Shown piece after piece: positions 15,836 to 23,761 of a DNA stretch of 64,000 bases (the stretch's first letter is position 1; the number at the start of each line of letters is the position of its first letter). The stretch is from Streptomyces sp. NBC_00102 (GTDB lineage: Bacteria; Actinomycetota; Actinomycetes; Streptomycetales; Streptomycetaceae). The position numbers and the translations under genes are program-made. Location of the stretch: the NCBI RefSeq assembly GCF_026343115.1, contig NZ_JAPEMC010000001.1, positions 2,914,001-2,978,000 of the forward strand. Reading direction: 5' to 3'. The notes under the pieces are model-generated. The model was not told where the DNA came from. It made no database searches and worked only from the letters and a program-made list of their open reading frames with translations.

Positions 15836-17245
15836 ATGAGCAGCGGCAGAACCGCCGGAACCGTCAACGGCGGCATATCGTTCTGGTTCGCGCGGGCGGG
15901 CATCCCCGCCCCCCGCGAGCCCCTGCCCGGCGACACCCACGCCGACGTGTGCATCGTCGGCGGCGGTTACACCGGGCTCTGGACGGCGTACTACCTGAAG
16001 AAGGCCGTCCCCTTCCTCAACATCACCGTGCTGGAAGCCAAGTTCTGCGGTTACGGAGCCTCCGGCCGCAACGGCGGCTGGCTCTACAACGGCGTCGCGG
16101 GCCGCGACCGCTACGCCAAGCTGCACGGTCACGACGCGGCGGTCCGGCTCCAACGGGCCATGAACGACACGGTCGGCGAGGTCGTCCGGGTCGCCGCCGA
16201 GGAGAAGATCGACGCCGACATCCACCGGGGCGGCGTCCTCGAAGTCGCGTACACCCCGGCGCAGCTCGCCCGGCTCAAGGACTACCACTCCGTCGAGATC
16301 GCCTTCGGCGAGCGGGACCGGGTGCTGCGCGGCGCCCGCGAGACCGCCGAACGGATCAAGGTCAACGGTGCGGTCGGCTCCACCTGGACCCCGCACGGCG
16401 CCCGCCTCCACCCCGCGAAACTGGTCACCGGGCTCGCGGCGGCCGTCGAGGCGCTCGGCGTCACCGTCCACGAGTCGACCCCGGTCACCGAGATCCGGCC
16501 CAAGCACGCCGTCACCCCGTACGGCACGGTCCGCGCCCCGTACATCCTGCGCTGCACCGAAGGGTTCACCGCGAGCGTCAAGGGCCACCGGCGCACCTGG
16601 CTCCCGATGAACTCCTCGATGATCGTCACCGAACCCCTGCCGGCCGCCCTCTGGGACACCCTCGGCTGGGAGGGCCGCGAGACCCTCGGCGACATGGCGC
16701 ACGCCTACATGTACGCCCAGCGCACCGCCGACGACCGGATCGCGCTCGGCGGGCGCGGCGTCCCGTACCGCTTCGGCTCGAAGACCGACACCGACGGGCG
16801 CACGGCCCCCGGCACGGTCGAGGCGCTGCGCGACCTCCTCGTCCGCTTCTTCCCCGCCGCCGCCGGGGTCGCCGTCGACCACGCCTGGTCGGGGGTGCTC
16901 GGCGTGCCGCGCGACTGGTGCGCGACGGTCACCCTGGACCGCTCCACCGGCCTCGGCTGGGCGGGCGGCTACGTCGGCTCCGGCGTCGCCACCGCCAACC
17001 TCGCCGCCCGCACCCTGCGCGACCTGATCCAGCAGGACTCCGGGCAGGCCGGCCCGACCGGGCTGACCGCCCTGCCGTGGGTGAACCACCGGGTACGCCG
17101 CTGGGAACCCGAACCGCTGCGCTGGCTCGGCGTCCACGGCATGTACGCCGCCTACCGGGCCGCCGACCGCCGGGAGACATCGTCCTCGCGCGCGGACTCC
17201 GACCCGCTGGCCCGGGTGGCGGACCGGATCGCGGGGCGGCACTGA
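15836..17245 (+). CDS. FAD-dependent amine oxidoreductase (DAO family)
   Basis: A 469-residue flavoprotein with the FAD-binding dinucleotide fold at its start (DVCIVGGGYTGLWTAYYL) and the conserved GYGASGRNGGW of the glycine oxidase/gamma-glutamylputrescine oxidase branch. Other features are GVLEVAYTPAQ, the substrate-domain strand WLPMNSSMIVTEPLP, and a C-terminal GLGWAGGYVGSGV closing the FAD site. It should oxidise an amine or amino acid with O2 or an acceptor in the cytoplasm. ATG at 15836 follows gcagaggcagc; a longer frame from 15713 adds 41 residues of Pro/Arg-rich sequence and was not used. No dedicated operon partner is obvious. Confidence 0.9.
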   Translation: MSSGRTAGTVNGGISFWFARAGIPAPREPLPGDTHADVCIVGGGYTGLWTAYYLKKAVPFLNITVLEAKFCGYGASGRNGGWLYNGVAGRDRYAKLHGHDAAVRLQRAMNDTVGEVVRVAAEEKIDADIHRGGVLEVAYTPAQLARLKDYHSVEIAFGERDRVLRGARETAERIKVNGAVGSTWTPHGARLHPAKLVTGLAAAVEALGVTVHESTPVTEIRPKHAVTPYGTVRAPYILRCTEGFTASVKGHRRTWLPMNSSMIVTEPLPAALWDTLGWEGRETLGDMAHAYMYAQRTADDRIALGGRGVPYRFGSKTDTDGRTAPGTVEALRDLLVRFFPAAAGVAVDHAWSGVLGVPRDWCATVTLDRSTGLGWAGGYVGSGVATANLAARTLRDLIQQDSGQAGPTGLTALPWVNHRVRRWEPEPLRWLGVHGMYAAYRAADRRETSSSRADSDPLARVADRIAGRH

Positions 17246-17322
17246 GGAACGGCGCTGCGGGGCGACGGCGGGGTGGCGTGAACACGCTTCCGCACCGCGC
17301 CCCCCAGCCCTACGCTGCCGCC

Positions 17323-17991
17323 ATGACCGCGAACCGCGCCACCCCCTTCGAACTGGTGATCTTCGACTGCGACGGCGTCCTGGTGGACAGCGAGCGCATC
17401 TACGTCACGGTGGACGCCTTCGTCATGGCGGAGCTGGGGGCGCCGTTCACCGAGGCGGAGATCGTCGAACGGTTCGTGGGCTCCTCCACGGAGGTGCTGC
17501 GGGCCGCGATCGAGGAGCGGCTCGGCCGGCCCCTGGGCCACGACTGGGATGCGCCGTACGCCCACCTGTACCGCGCCGCGCTCGCCGAACTGACCCCCGT
17601 GGACGGCATCCCCGAGGTACTGGCCGCGCTCACCGTCCCCTACTGCCTCGCCTCCAACGGCTCCCACCGCTCCATCCGCCGCAGCCTGACCACGACCGCG
17701 CTGAGCCACCACTTCGAGGGCCGCGTCTTCAGCGCCGCCGACGTCGCCCGGGGCAAGCCCGCCCCCGACCTCTTCCTGCACGCGGCCCGCACCCTGGGGG
17801 CCGACCCCGCACGGTGCGCGGTGATCGAGGACAGTGCGTACGGGGTCGCCGCGGCCCGCGCCGCCGGTATGCGGGCCTTCGGCTACAGCGGCGGCCTCAC
17901 CCCGGCGGCCCGCCTCGAAGGCCCCGGCACGGTCGTCTTCGACGACATGCGCGCTCTGCCGGGGCTGCTGGCCGCCGCCGCAGCGGGCTGA
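17323..17991 (+). CDS. HAD superfamily phosphatase (beta-phosphoglucomutase/GPH-like)
   Basis: A 222-residue HAD hydrolase. Motif I is IFDCDGVLVDSE with the nucleophile and acid Asp pair, motif II is CLASNGS, motif III Lys is in ARGKPAPDLFLHAA, and motif IV is CAVIEDSAYGVAAARAAGM. A helical cap lies between motifs I and II. Such enzymes dephosphorylate sugar phosphates or phosphoglycolate; the substrate cannot be assigned. It is transcribed in the same direction as the FAD oxidoreductase, 77 bp downstream, so a small operon is possible. Length and motif order are entirely regular. Confidence 0.92.
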   Translation: MTANRATPFELVIFDCDGVLVDSERIYVTVDAFVMAELGAPFTEAEIVERFVGSSTEVLRAAIEERLGRPLGHDWDAPYAHLYRAALAELTPVDGIPEVLAALTVPYCLASNGSHRSIRRSLTTTALSHHFEGRVFSAADVARGKPAPDLFLHAARTLGADPARCAVIEDSAYGVAAARAAGMRAFGYSGGLTPAARLEGPGTVVFDDMRALPGLLAAAAAG

Positions 17992-18095
17992 ACGGGCTCC
18001 GCACGGGCGTGCGCGTCCGTACTCCGCCCGGCGGACGCGCCGGGGGAACGAGGAGATCGGGGGGAACGGGGGGAACGGGGGGGGGGAACGCGCCG

Positions 18096-18797
18096 TCAGG
18101 CGGGCGTCTGCGGATAGGTGTGCCGGAGCGCTTCGAACGCCGTGGGGCGCGGGCGGTCCCGCAGGAACTCCCGGATGCGCCGGGCGCACTCACCGGGGTC
18201 CAACTCCGCCGTTTCGAGGTCGAGATCATGCGGGCCGTGCGCGTGCACGAGCGGGAACTGCAGCGCCGCCAGCCCCTGCGGCCGGTCCCCCCGCGCCCCC
18301 TCCCTGCGCTCCAGTTCCGGCAGTGGGCAGCGGACCGCCACGAGCACGGTGTCCTGCGGCACCAGCAGCGTGAGCAGGTCGAGCAGCCGCCAGCGGCGGC
18401 TGAGCGGATGGTCGACCACCACGTTGTTCCCCGCGGCGGCCATACCGGCCACCGCACGGTGGAACCCCTTGACCGTCCGGTCGATCTCGGCCTGGAGCTC
18501 TTCCTCCGGCAGGGCGCTTCCGCCTCGCATCGCGTGGAACGCGTCCACCGCCAGGTGGAACCAGCTCCCCTCAAGGGTCGCCATGAGCTCCCGGGCGATG
18601 CTCGACTTGCCCGAACTGGAGGTGCCGTTGAGCAGCACGACCGTGCCGCCCGCCGGGGTGGGCGGCACCACGGCGTGCGCGGGGTCGTCCCCGGGCGCGC
18701 CGGCCCGCACGGGACCGTCTCCGAGCACGACACTCGCGCCGGGTGCACCGGGTGTTGGGGGCCCGCTCGTGTCCACGGGTCCGCTGCCGGTTCTCAT
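18096..18797 (-). CDS. Chloramphenicol phosphotransferase-like (CPT) kinase
   Basis: A 233-residue P-loop kinase. The Walker A is VVLLNGTSSSGKSSIARELM, and the downstream WFHLAVDAFHAMRG, GNNVVVDHPLSRRWRL and VRCPLPELERRE match the CPT family first known from the chloramphenicol producer, where it phosphorylates the antibiotic for self-resistance. Many Streptomyces carry such genes without making chloramphenicol, so the substrate here is open. The N-terminal 55 residues are Pro/Gly/Ala-rich. ATG at 18797 has a good gaggagagg ribosome-binding site; an ATG at 18911 would add a poor-quality extension. The stop is near a G-run at 18058-18087 in the intergenic region. Confidence 0.88.
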   Translation of the reverse strand: MRTGSGPVDTSGPPTPGAPGASVVLGDGPVRAGAPGDDPAHAVVPPTPAGGTVVLLNGTSSSGKSSIARELMATLEGSWFHLAVDAFHAMRGGSALPEEELQAEIDRTVKGFHRAVAGMAAAGNNVVVDHPLSRRWRLLDLLTLLVPQDTVLVAVRCPLPELERREGARGDRPQGLAALQFPLVHAHGPHDLDLETAELDPGECARRIREFLRDRPRPTAFEALRHTYPQTPA

Positions 18798-18992
18798 GGG
18801 TGCCTGCCTCTCCTCGGATCCTCGGACCGCCGCGCGTCCGTCATGCTCCCAGCCGCACCGGCCCTCCGGGAGCATCGGGCCCGCCCCGGGCGCGCGGTCA
18901 CCTCCCACCACCAGGCACTATCGGTGTCCGGGGTGGCATCCGTACGCCGCCTCCGGGCCCTGGGGCCCGCCGCCCACCTCTCCGGAGCACGC

Positions 18993-20219
18993 ATGTCCTA
19001 CGACGTCCACGCGGTCCGCGCGCAGATCCCCGCCCTGAAGTCCGGCTCGGCGCGCTTCGACGCCCCCGGGGGCACGCAGACCCCGCAGCCGGTGATCGAC
19101 GCCATCGTCGACGCGCTGGCCCACCCCCTCGCCGTAAGGGGCGTCCAGAACGAGGGCGAGCGCAACGCCGAGGCCATCGTCACCGGCGCCCGCTCCGCGC
19201 TCGCGGACCTGCTGGGAGCGGACCCGCGCGGCATCGTCTTCGGGCGCAGCTCCACCCAGCTCACCTACGACCTCGCGCGCACCCTCGCCAAGGGCTGGGG
19301 CCCGGGCGACGAGATCGTCGTCAGCCGCCTCGACCACGACTCCAACATCCGCCCGTGGATCCAGGCCGCCGAAGCCGTGGGCGCGACAGTCCGCTGGGCC
19401 GATTTCGATCCGGAAACCAGCGAACTGACCGTGCGTCATGTCGCTGACGCCATCGGCGACCGGACCCGGCTGGTCGCCGTCACCGGCGCTTCCAACCTCA
19501 CCGGCACCCGCCCCCACCTGCCCGCGATCGCCCGACTCGTGCACGACGCGGGCGCCCTGCTGCACGTGGACGCGGTCCACCTCGCGGCGCACGCCCCGGT
19601 CGACCTCGCCGCCCTCGGCGCGGACTTCCTGGTCTGCTCGCCGTACAAGTTCCTCGGCCCGCACCACGGCGTCCTCGCGAGCCGCCCCGAACTGCTGGAG
19701 ACCCTCCACCCCGACAAGCTGCTCCCGTCGACCGACGCCGTCCCGGAACGCTTCGAACTGGGCACCCTGCCGTACGAGTTGCTGACCGCGTCCCGCGCAG
19801 CCGTGGACTTCCTCGCCACGCTGGCACCGGCCTCGGCCACCGGCTCCCGCCGTGAGCGCCTGACCGCCGCCTTCGAGGCGATCGAGGCCCACGAGGACGC
19901 CCTGCGCGTACGCATCGAGACCGGACTCGCGGCACTCGACGGCGTCACCGTCCACTCCCGGGCCGCCCTGCGCACCCCGACGCTGCTGCTCACCTTCCCG
20001 GGCCGCTCGGCGGCCGACGCCTCGCGCCACCTGGCCGCACGCGGCGTCGACGCCCCCGCCGGCTCGTTCTACGCCCTGGAGGCCTCCCGCCACCTCGGCC
20101 TCGGCGACGGGGGCGGCCTGCGCGTCGGCCTGGCGCCGTACAGCAGCGAGGAGGACGTCGACCTGCTGCTCGACGCCCTGGCCGACTACCTCACCACCAC
20201 CCCCGCCCAGGGGGACTGA
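18993..20219 (+). CDS. Class V aminotransferase / cysteine desulfurase-like PLP enzyme
   Basis: A 408-residue fold-type I PLP enzyme of the actinobacterial cysteine-desulfurase-like subfamily. Features: FGRSSTQLTYDLARTL phosphate-binding stretch, SRLDHDSNIRPW, LLHVDAVHLAAH with the PLP-interacting Asp, and the Schiff-base lysine in LVCSPYKFLGPHHG. Length matches the family. It should transaminate or remove sulfur or selenium from an amino acid, but the IscS/SufS active-site cysteine loop is not evident, so the reaction remains undefined. It is convergent with ridA. RidA-family proteins remove reactive enamines made by PLP enzymes, so the adjacency may be functional. Confidence 0.88.
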   Translation: MSYDVHAVRAQIPALKSGSARFDAPGGTQTPQPVIDAIVDALAHPLAVRGVQNEGERNAEAIVTGARSALADLLGADPRGIVFGRSSTQLTYDLARTLAKGWGPGDEIVVSRLDHDSNIRPWIQAAEAVGATVRWADFDPETSELTVRHVADAIGDRTRLVAVTGASNLTGTRPHLPAIARLVHDAGALLHVDAVHLAAHAPVDLAALGADFLVCSPYKFLGPHHGVLASRPELLETLHPDKLLPSTDAVPERFELGTLPYELLTASRAAVDFLATLAPASATGSRRERLTAAFEAIEAHEDALRVRIETGLAALDGVTVHSRAALRTPTLLLTFPGRSAADASRHLAARGVDAPAGSFYALEASRHLGLGDGGGLRVGLAPYSSEEDVDLLLDALADYLTTTPAQGD

Positions 20220-20220
20220 G

Positions 20221-20316
20221 CGGGGCAGCTCCTACCGCCGCACGCGGTCGGTCGAGGCAGCTCCTACCCCCGCACGCGGTCGGTCGGGGCAGCTCCTACC
20301 CCCGCACGCGGCCGGT
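20221..20316. repeat. Three 32-bp tandem repeats at the ridA 3' end
   Basis: Units at 20221-20252, 20253-20284 and 20285-20316 differ by only a few bases (core ggcagctcctacccccgcac). The third unit overlaps the last codons and stop of the RidA gene (20296). The first two repeat this end region beyond the stop and abut the aminotransferase stop at 20219. Confidence 0.9.
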
Positions 20317-20721
20317 CGGGATCACCGCGAACGCCTCGACCTCCATGACCAGTTCGGGCCGGTACAGGGCGACCACCTGTACCGCCGAGCTGGCGGGCCG
20401 GCGCTCCACGTCGACGTAGAGGTCGCGCACGGCGCGGACGGCGGGCAGGTGCGCGACGTCGGTGACGAAGTAGGTCAGCTTGACGACGTCCGCGAACGTC
20501 CCCCCGGCCGCCTCGAGGCAGCGGTTCAGGTTCGCGAAGACCTGCCGTGCCTGCGCGTCGGCGTCACCGGGGCCGACGACCTCGCCCGCCTCGTCCAGGG
20601 CGACCTGGCCGGAGATCGCGACCCACTGCCCGACGCCGGTGACGACGTGCGTGTAGCCCACGGCGGGCAGGACTCCCTCCGGGGCGGCGATGTGCGTGAG
20701 GTGCGTGTTCGTGTTGTCCAT
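20296..20721 (-). CDS. RidA family protein (reactive intermediate deaminase-like)
   Basis: A 141-residue YjgF/YER057c/UK114-fold protein. Conserved features: GQVALDEAGEVVGPGDADAQARQVFANLNRCLEAAGG, split here as the GQVALDE strand and QARQVFANLNRCLEA helix; then FADVVKLTYFVTD, and the C-terminal RPELVMEVEAFAVIP. RidA enzymes hydrolyse enamine/imine intermediates in the cytoplasm. In the active subgroup an Arg precedes the ligand-binding Glu; here RPELVMEVEA resembles the Rid2-7 types, where activity is unproven. Convergent with the PLP enzyme gene. Its 3' end lies inside tandem repeats. Confidence 0.9.
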   Translation of the reverse strand: MDNTNTHLTHIAAPEGVLPAVGYTHVVTGVGQWVAISGQVALDEAGEVVGPGDADAQARQVFANLNRCLEAAGGTFADVVKLTYFVTDVAHLPAVRAVRDLYVDVERRPASSAVQVVALYRPELVMEVEAFAVIPTGRVRG

Positions 20722-20769
20722 ACCGGAATCTTCCCCGAAGCCTGACGCTCCGTCGCACCACCCTGCGCT

Positions 20770-20807
20770 GCGCCGCCCCCTCCGGCACGAACCGGAAGGG
20801 GCGGCGC
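20770..20807 (-). terminator. Hairpin terminator after the L,D-transpeptidase-like gene
   Basis: A stem gcgccgcccc(ct)ccgg / ccgg(a)aggggcggcgc lies 14 bp beyond the stop at 20821, between it and the downstream ridA start. Confidence 0.75.
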
Positions 20808-20820
20808 GGTGGCGACGGTG

Positions 20821-21966
20821 TCAGCCGACCCGGAGGGTCAGGTTCTTCGGCCAGTGGGCCGAGTTCAGGCGGGAGAACAGGTCCCTGATGTCGTTGGGCG
20901 AAAGCTTCACGCACCCCTCGGACGCGTAGTTGCCCCGCCAGCGGCTCGCGCCGTCCTTCGTCATGTTGCTGTGGATGAACAGATCGCCGCGCAGCACCGC
21001 CTTCCGGCCCCGCTCCGGGTGGCAGACCTTGTCCTGCAGGCGGATCGCGTACCCCTTGATCCTGGTGTCGCGGTTGGTCTGGTGCCCGAGCACCTTGTAC
21101 GTACCCGCGGGCAGCCAACCCTTGCCCTTGGCGCACTCGTCGGTGCTGCCCGAGCCGGAGCCCGCACGGTAGCTCTTCACGAGCCGTCCGTCGCGGTAGA
21201 GGGAGAGCTTCGAGTTCTGGGACTTCGTCCAGTTCCTGGCGAAGCGCAGCACGTACCCGCGCTCCGCGGGTGCCCCGCCAACCGGCCCGGCGGCCAGGTT
21301 CCTCCACGTGTCGGCCCCGACCACACCGTCCACGTGCAACTGCCGCTGCCGCTGCCGCTGGAACCCCTTCACCGCGGCCACGGTACGAGAGCCGAACACC
21401 CCGTCCGCCTTCACCGCGTGCCCCCGCGCGCCCAGCAGGACCTGCGCCGCCGTGACGGCGTGCCCCCGGCTGCCCGACCTCACGGTGACGGCCAGCGCCC
21501 GCCAGGTGTCCGCCCCGACCACACCGTCCGCGCGCAGCTGACGCTGCCGCTGGAACCCCTTCACCGCGGCCGTGCTGCGCGCGCCGAACACCCCGTCCGC
21601 CCTCACCGCGTGCCCGTGCGCACTCAGCAGATGCTGCACGGCGGTCACGGCCGTCCCACGGCTCCCGGAGCGCAGCGTCGGCCACTGACCGGCGTGCGAG
21701 ACGCCGGCCCCCTTCGCCTCGGGGTGGACGATCCCCGACACCAACGCGCCGTGCCGCGCCGGAGCTGTCGTACCGAAAGCCTGGGCGGATGCGGTACCGG
21801 CGGGCGCGGCCACGCCCAGCAAGGAGAGAAGGCCCGCGGCCACGGCGGTGACGGCGACGGCCCGCAGGTTGGCGGGGTGCGTCAGCACGCTCCTCGGGTT
21901 CTTCGGGTCCTTCAGGTTCCTCGGGTTCTTCGGGTCCTTCAGGTTCCTCGGGTTCTTCGCGTTCAT
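20821..21966 (-). CDS. Exported peptidoglycan-binding L,D-transpeptidase-like protein
   Basis: A 381-residue cell-wall protein. The signal sequence (VTAVAAGLLSLLGVAAPAGTASA) follows a Lys/Asn-rich N-terminus made of NPRNLKDPK repeats. Two PG_binding_1 modules follow (about 98-150 and 160-215), each with GSRG.AV.A.Q..L, ADGVFG and AVKGFQRQRQ. The C-terminal domain ends FIHSNMTKDG...NYASEGCVKLSPNDIRDLFSRL, equivalent to the HxxSxGC active site of L,D-transpeptidases, with Cys as nucleophile. It should act on muropeptides outside the membrane. ATG at 21966 is preceded by gaaaggg; an upstream frame extension is unlikely. Divergent from an HTH-membrane protein gene. Confidence 0.9.
   Translation of the reverse strand: MNAKNPRNLKDPKNPRNLKDPKNPRSVLTHPANLRAVAVTAVAAGLLSLLGVAAPAGTASAQAFGTTAPARHGALVSGIVHPEAKGAGVSHAGQWPTLRSGSRGTAVTAVQHLLSAHGHAVRADGVFGARSTAAVKGFQRQRQLRADGVVGADTWRALAVTVRSGSRGHAVTAAQVLLGARGHAVKADGVFGSRTVAAVKGFQRQRQRQLHVDGVVGADTWRNLAAGPVGGAPAERGYVLRFARNWTKSQNSKLSLYRDGRLVKSYRAGSGSGSTDECAKGKGWLPAGTYKVLGHQTNRDTRIKGYAIRLQDKVCHPERGRKAVLRGDLFIHSNMTKDGASRWRGNYASEGCVKLSPNDIRDLFSRLNSAHWPKNLTLRVG
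21898..21951. repeat. Two 27-bp tandem repeats encoding NPRNLKDPK
   Basis: Two perfect in-frame 27-bp copies (21898-21924 and 21925-21951) and a partial third unit lie at the extreme 5' end of the L,D-transpeptidase-like gene and add a charged, pre-signal N-terminal extension. Confidence 0.85.
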
Positions 21967-22258
21967 GAGGGTTAGCCCTTTCGTGTCATGTCTCCGAACG
22001 GGCCCGTGACGGCCAGGACATGGCTCCGCCACGGACTTCTCGGGAGGGGGGCGGCCGGGAGGTCCTCACCGGCTCGCCACCACTGTGAACCACCGGCCGG
22101 GGCGGATCTACGCTGTGCGCGGTACCGGTCATACACGCATATACACGGACCTCGTGCATGGGGTCTGACCTGGTACTTCAGATCGCGCGAGATCCCTCGC
22201 GACACGACATCGACATGGCAGACCGGCATGACAGCCGACCCGACGGAGGGAGCGACCG

Positions 22259-23290
22259 GTGGACCCCCAGCCGCCCGACGACGCCGACACCAGCCCGGAA
22301 CCCTCGACGCCCGCAGGCGTCGAGCTGGGGCAGGTCCTCAAACGGTGGCGCGAGGAGAGCAACCGGAGTCAGTCCGTGGTCGCCAGGAAACTGGGGACCA
22401 GACAACCGACCGTCTCGCGCTGGGAGTCCGGCACCAGCCTGCCGACCACCGAGGTGATCCGTGCGCTCTGGCGACTCCGTAACCGGGAGGCCGATCCGGT
22501 GAGCGGCGACACCCAGCTCACCGAGGCCCTCGTCCTGCACCGGCGGGCGGAAACGGAACGCAACCGGGCCCCGGTACCGGTGGCGGCCGTGCCGACCGTG
22601 CCGACCGTGCCCGTAACGCCTCCCGCACCGCCCGCCGAGCCGCAGGCGGACGTGGCGAAGATGGCGGAGGCACCGAAGGCGGGAACCGGCCGGAGGAGGA
22701 CGGCAGCCCGGTCGCTCCTCGCCGTCTGCGGGCTGACGGCCCTCCTCGGACTGGTGTTCCTGGCCCAGCACTTCGCGGGCTCCGCGCCGTCCGGCGGTAC
22801 GGAACTGGCCCCGGCGGCGGGCGCGGAAGCCGGGACGGGGGCGTTGGCCGGTACGGGGGCGTTGGCCGGGGCGGGGGCGTTGGCCGGAACGGGGGCGACG
22901 GCCCCCGCGACGGCCGCCAAGCCCTCGCCGCCCGTCACGTGCCGCGGTGACTCGTGCACCTCGGTGGAGCCGAAGGGGAGCGTCTGCGCGGGGGACGCCG
23001 TAACCGCTTTCACCGGCCGCCGCTACGGCGTGCTCGTGGAACTCCGCTACAGCCCGTCGTGCCAGGCGGCCTGGGCCAAGATGCAGGGCGGCTCGCCCGG
23101 AGACCGGATCATGCTCACCCTCTCCCACGACGAGGAGAGCGCGCAGGAGTACCGCCAGCGGGACGGAAAGGACGCCCATACCCCCATGGCGCACGTGGTC
23201 GACCTCTCCGTCGTCCGCGCCTGCGCCATCGTGGAGGGCCGGGGCACCGTCTGCGCCACCAAGGCCGCCTCACCCGTCACCCGGCCCTGA
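22259..23290 (+). CDS. HTH-DUF2690 membrane-anchored regulator-like protein
   Basis: A 343-residue protein. An N-terminal XRE-type HTH (about residues 22-75: LGQVLKRWREESNRSQSVVARKL...QPTVSRWESG) is followed by a Pro/Ala linker and a single membrane helix (SLLAVCGLTALLGLVFLAQHF, about 152-172). Next is a GALAGTG repeat linker and a C-terminal cysteine-containing DUF2690 domain (VTCRGDSCTSVEPKGSVCAG ... VELRYSPSCQAAWAKM). The layout suggests a cytosolic DNA-binding head linked to an extracytoplasmic sensor domain with disulfides. Such proteins are common in Streptomyces but uncharacterised. GTG start at 22259 with ggaggg upstream. Divergent from the cell-wall L,D-transpeptidase-like gene, a plausible target. 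Confidence 0.88.
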   Translation: MDPQPPDDADTSPEPSTPAGVELGQVLKRWREESNRSQSVVARKLGTRQPTVSRWESGTSLPTTEVIRALWRLRNREADPVSGDTQLTEALVLHRRAETERNRAPVPVAAVPTVPTVPVTPPAPPAEPQADVAKMAEAPKAGTGRRRTAARSLLAVCGLTALLGLVFLAQHFAGSAPSGGTELAPAAGAEAGTGALAGTGALAGAGALAGTGATAPATAAKPSPPVTCRGDSCTSVEPKGSVCAGDAVTAFTGRRYGVLVELRYSPSCQAAWAKMQGGSPGDRIMLTLSHDEESAQEYRQRDGKDAHTPMAHVVDLSVVRACAIVEGRGTVCATKAASPVTRP

Positions 23291-23399
23291 CGACGATCGG
23301 CGGCGGACCGGGGCGAGGGGTGGCGGGGCGGTGGGCCGCGGGACCGGGGTGCCCCGGGATCGCGAAGCCGCGGCATGCGGAAGTGCCCACACTGGGTGA

Positions 23400-23721
23400 A
23401 TGAGTAGCCCGGTGAGCGAAGAGCACGAGGACGACGAGATCGGAGACCTGCGGAGGGAGGTCGCCGGCCTCCTGCTGAACCACGTCTACGCACCGCTGCT
23501 GGAAGACCAGCACGTACGGGGCGTCCTGCCGGCGCCATCGGGGGCCCCTGCGGTCCGGGTCGCCCTCGGCGACAGACGTGATCGCCGCCGACGTACGCCC
23601 CGGAGGTGCGCTCACCGCCCTCCTGGCAGCGCTGCCCTCACTGCTGGGCGAAGAATGGCGGGCCTCGGGCGCCACCGACGACCCGCACTGCCGGTACCTG
23701 GTGGACCTCACCGGCTGGTGA
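23400..23721 (+). pseudogene. Frameshifted small conserved gene
   Basis: The first 58 codons from ATG 23400 read like a real protein (EEHEDDEIGDLRREVAGLL, NHVYAPLLEDQHVRGVLPAP). Then the frame degenerates into Arg-rich sequence, while the next frame reads DVIAADVRPGGALTALLAA, LPSLLGEEWRASG and HCRYLVDLTGW before a TGA at 23719. Skipping one base near 23570 (ggcgac-a-gacgtg) joins the two into a continuous protein of about 107 residues. This is either a true frameshift or a sequencing error. Function is unknown; no motif is recognised. It sits 108 bp after the HTH-DUF2690 gene and is convergent with the HAD gene. Confidence 0.65.
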
Positions 23722-23761
23722 ACCGGCACAACGACCGCACCGCCGCCCGAACTGGCTGGAA

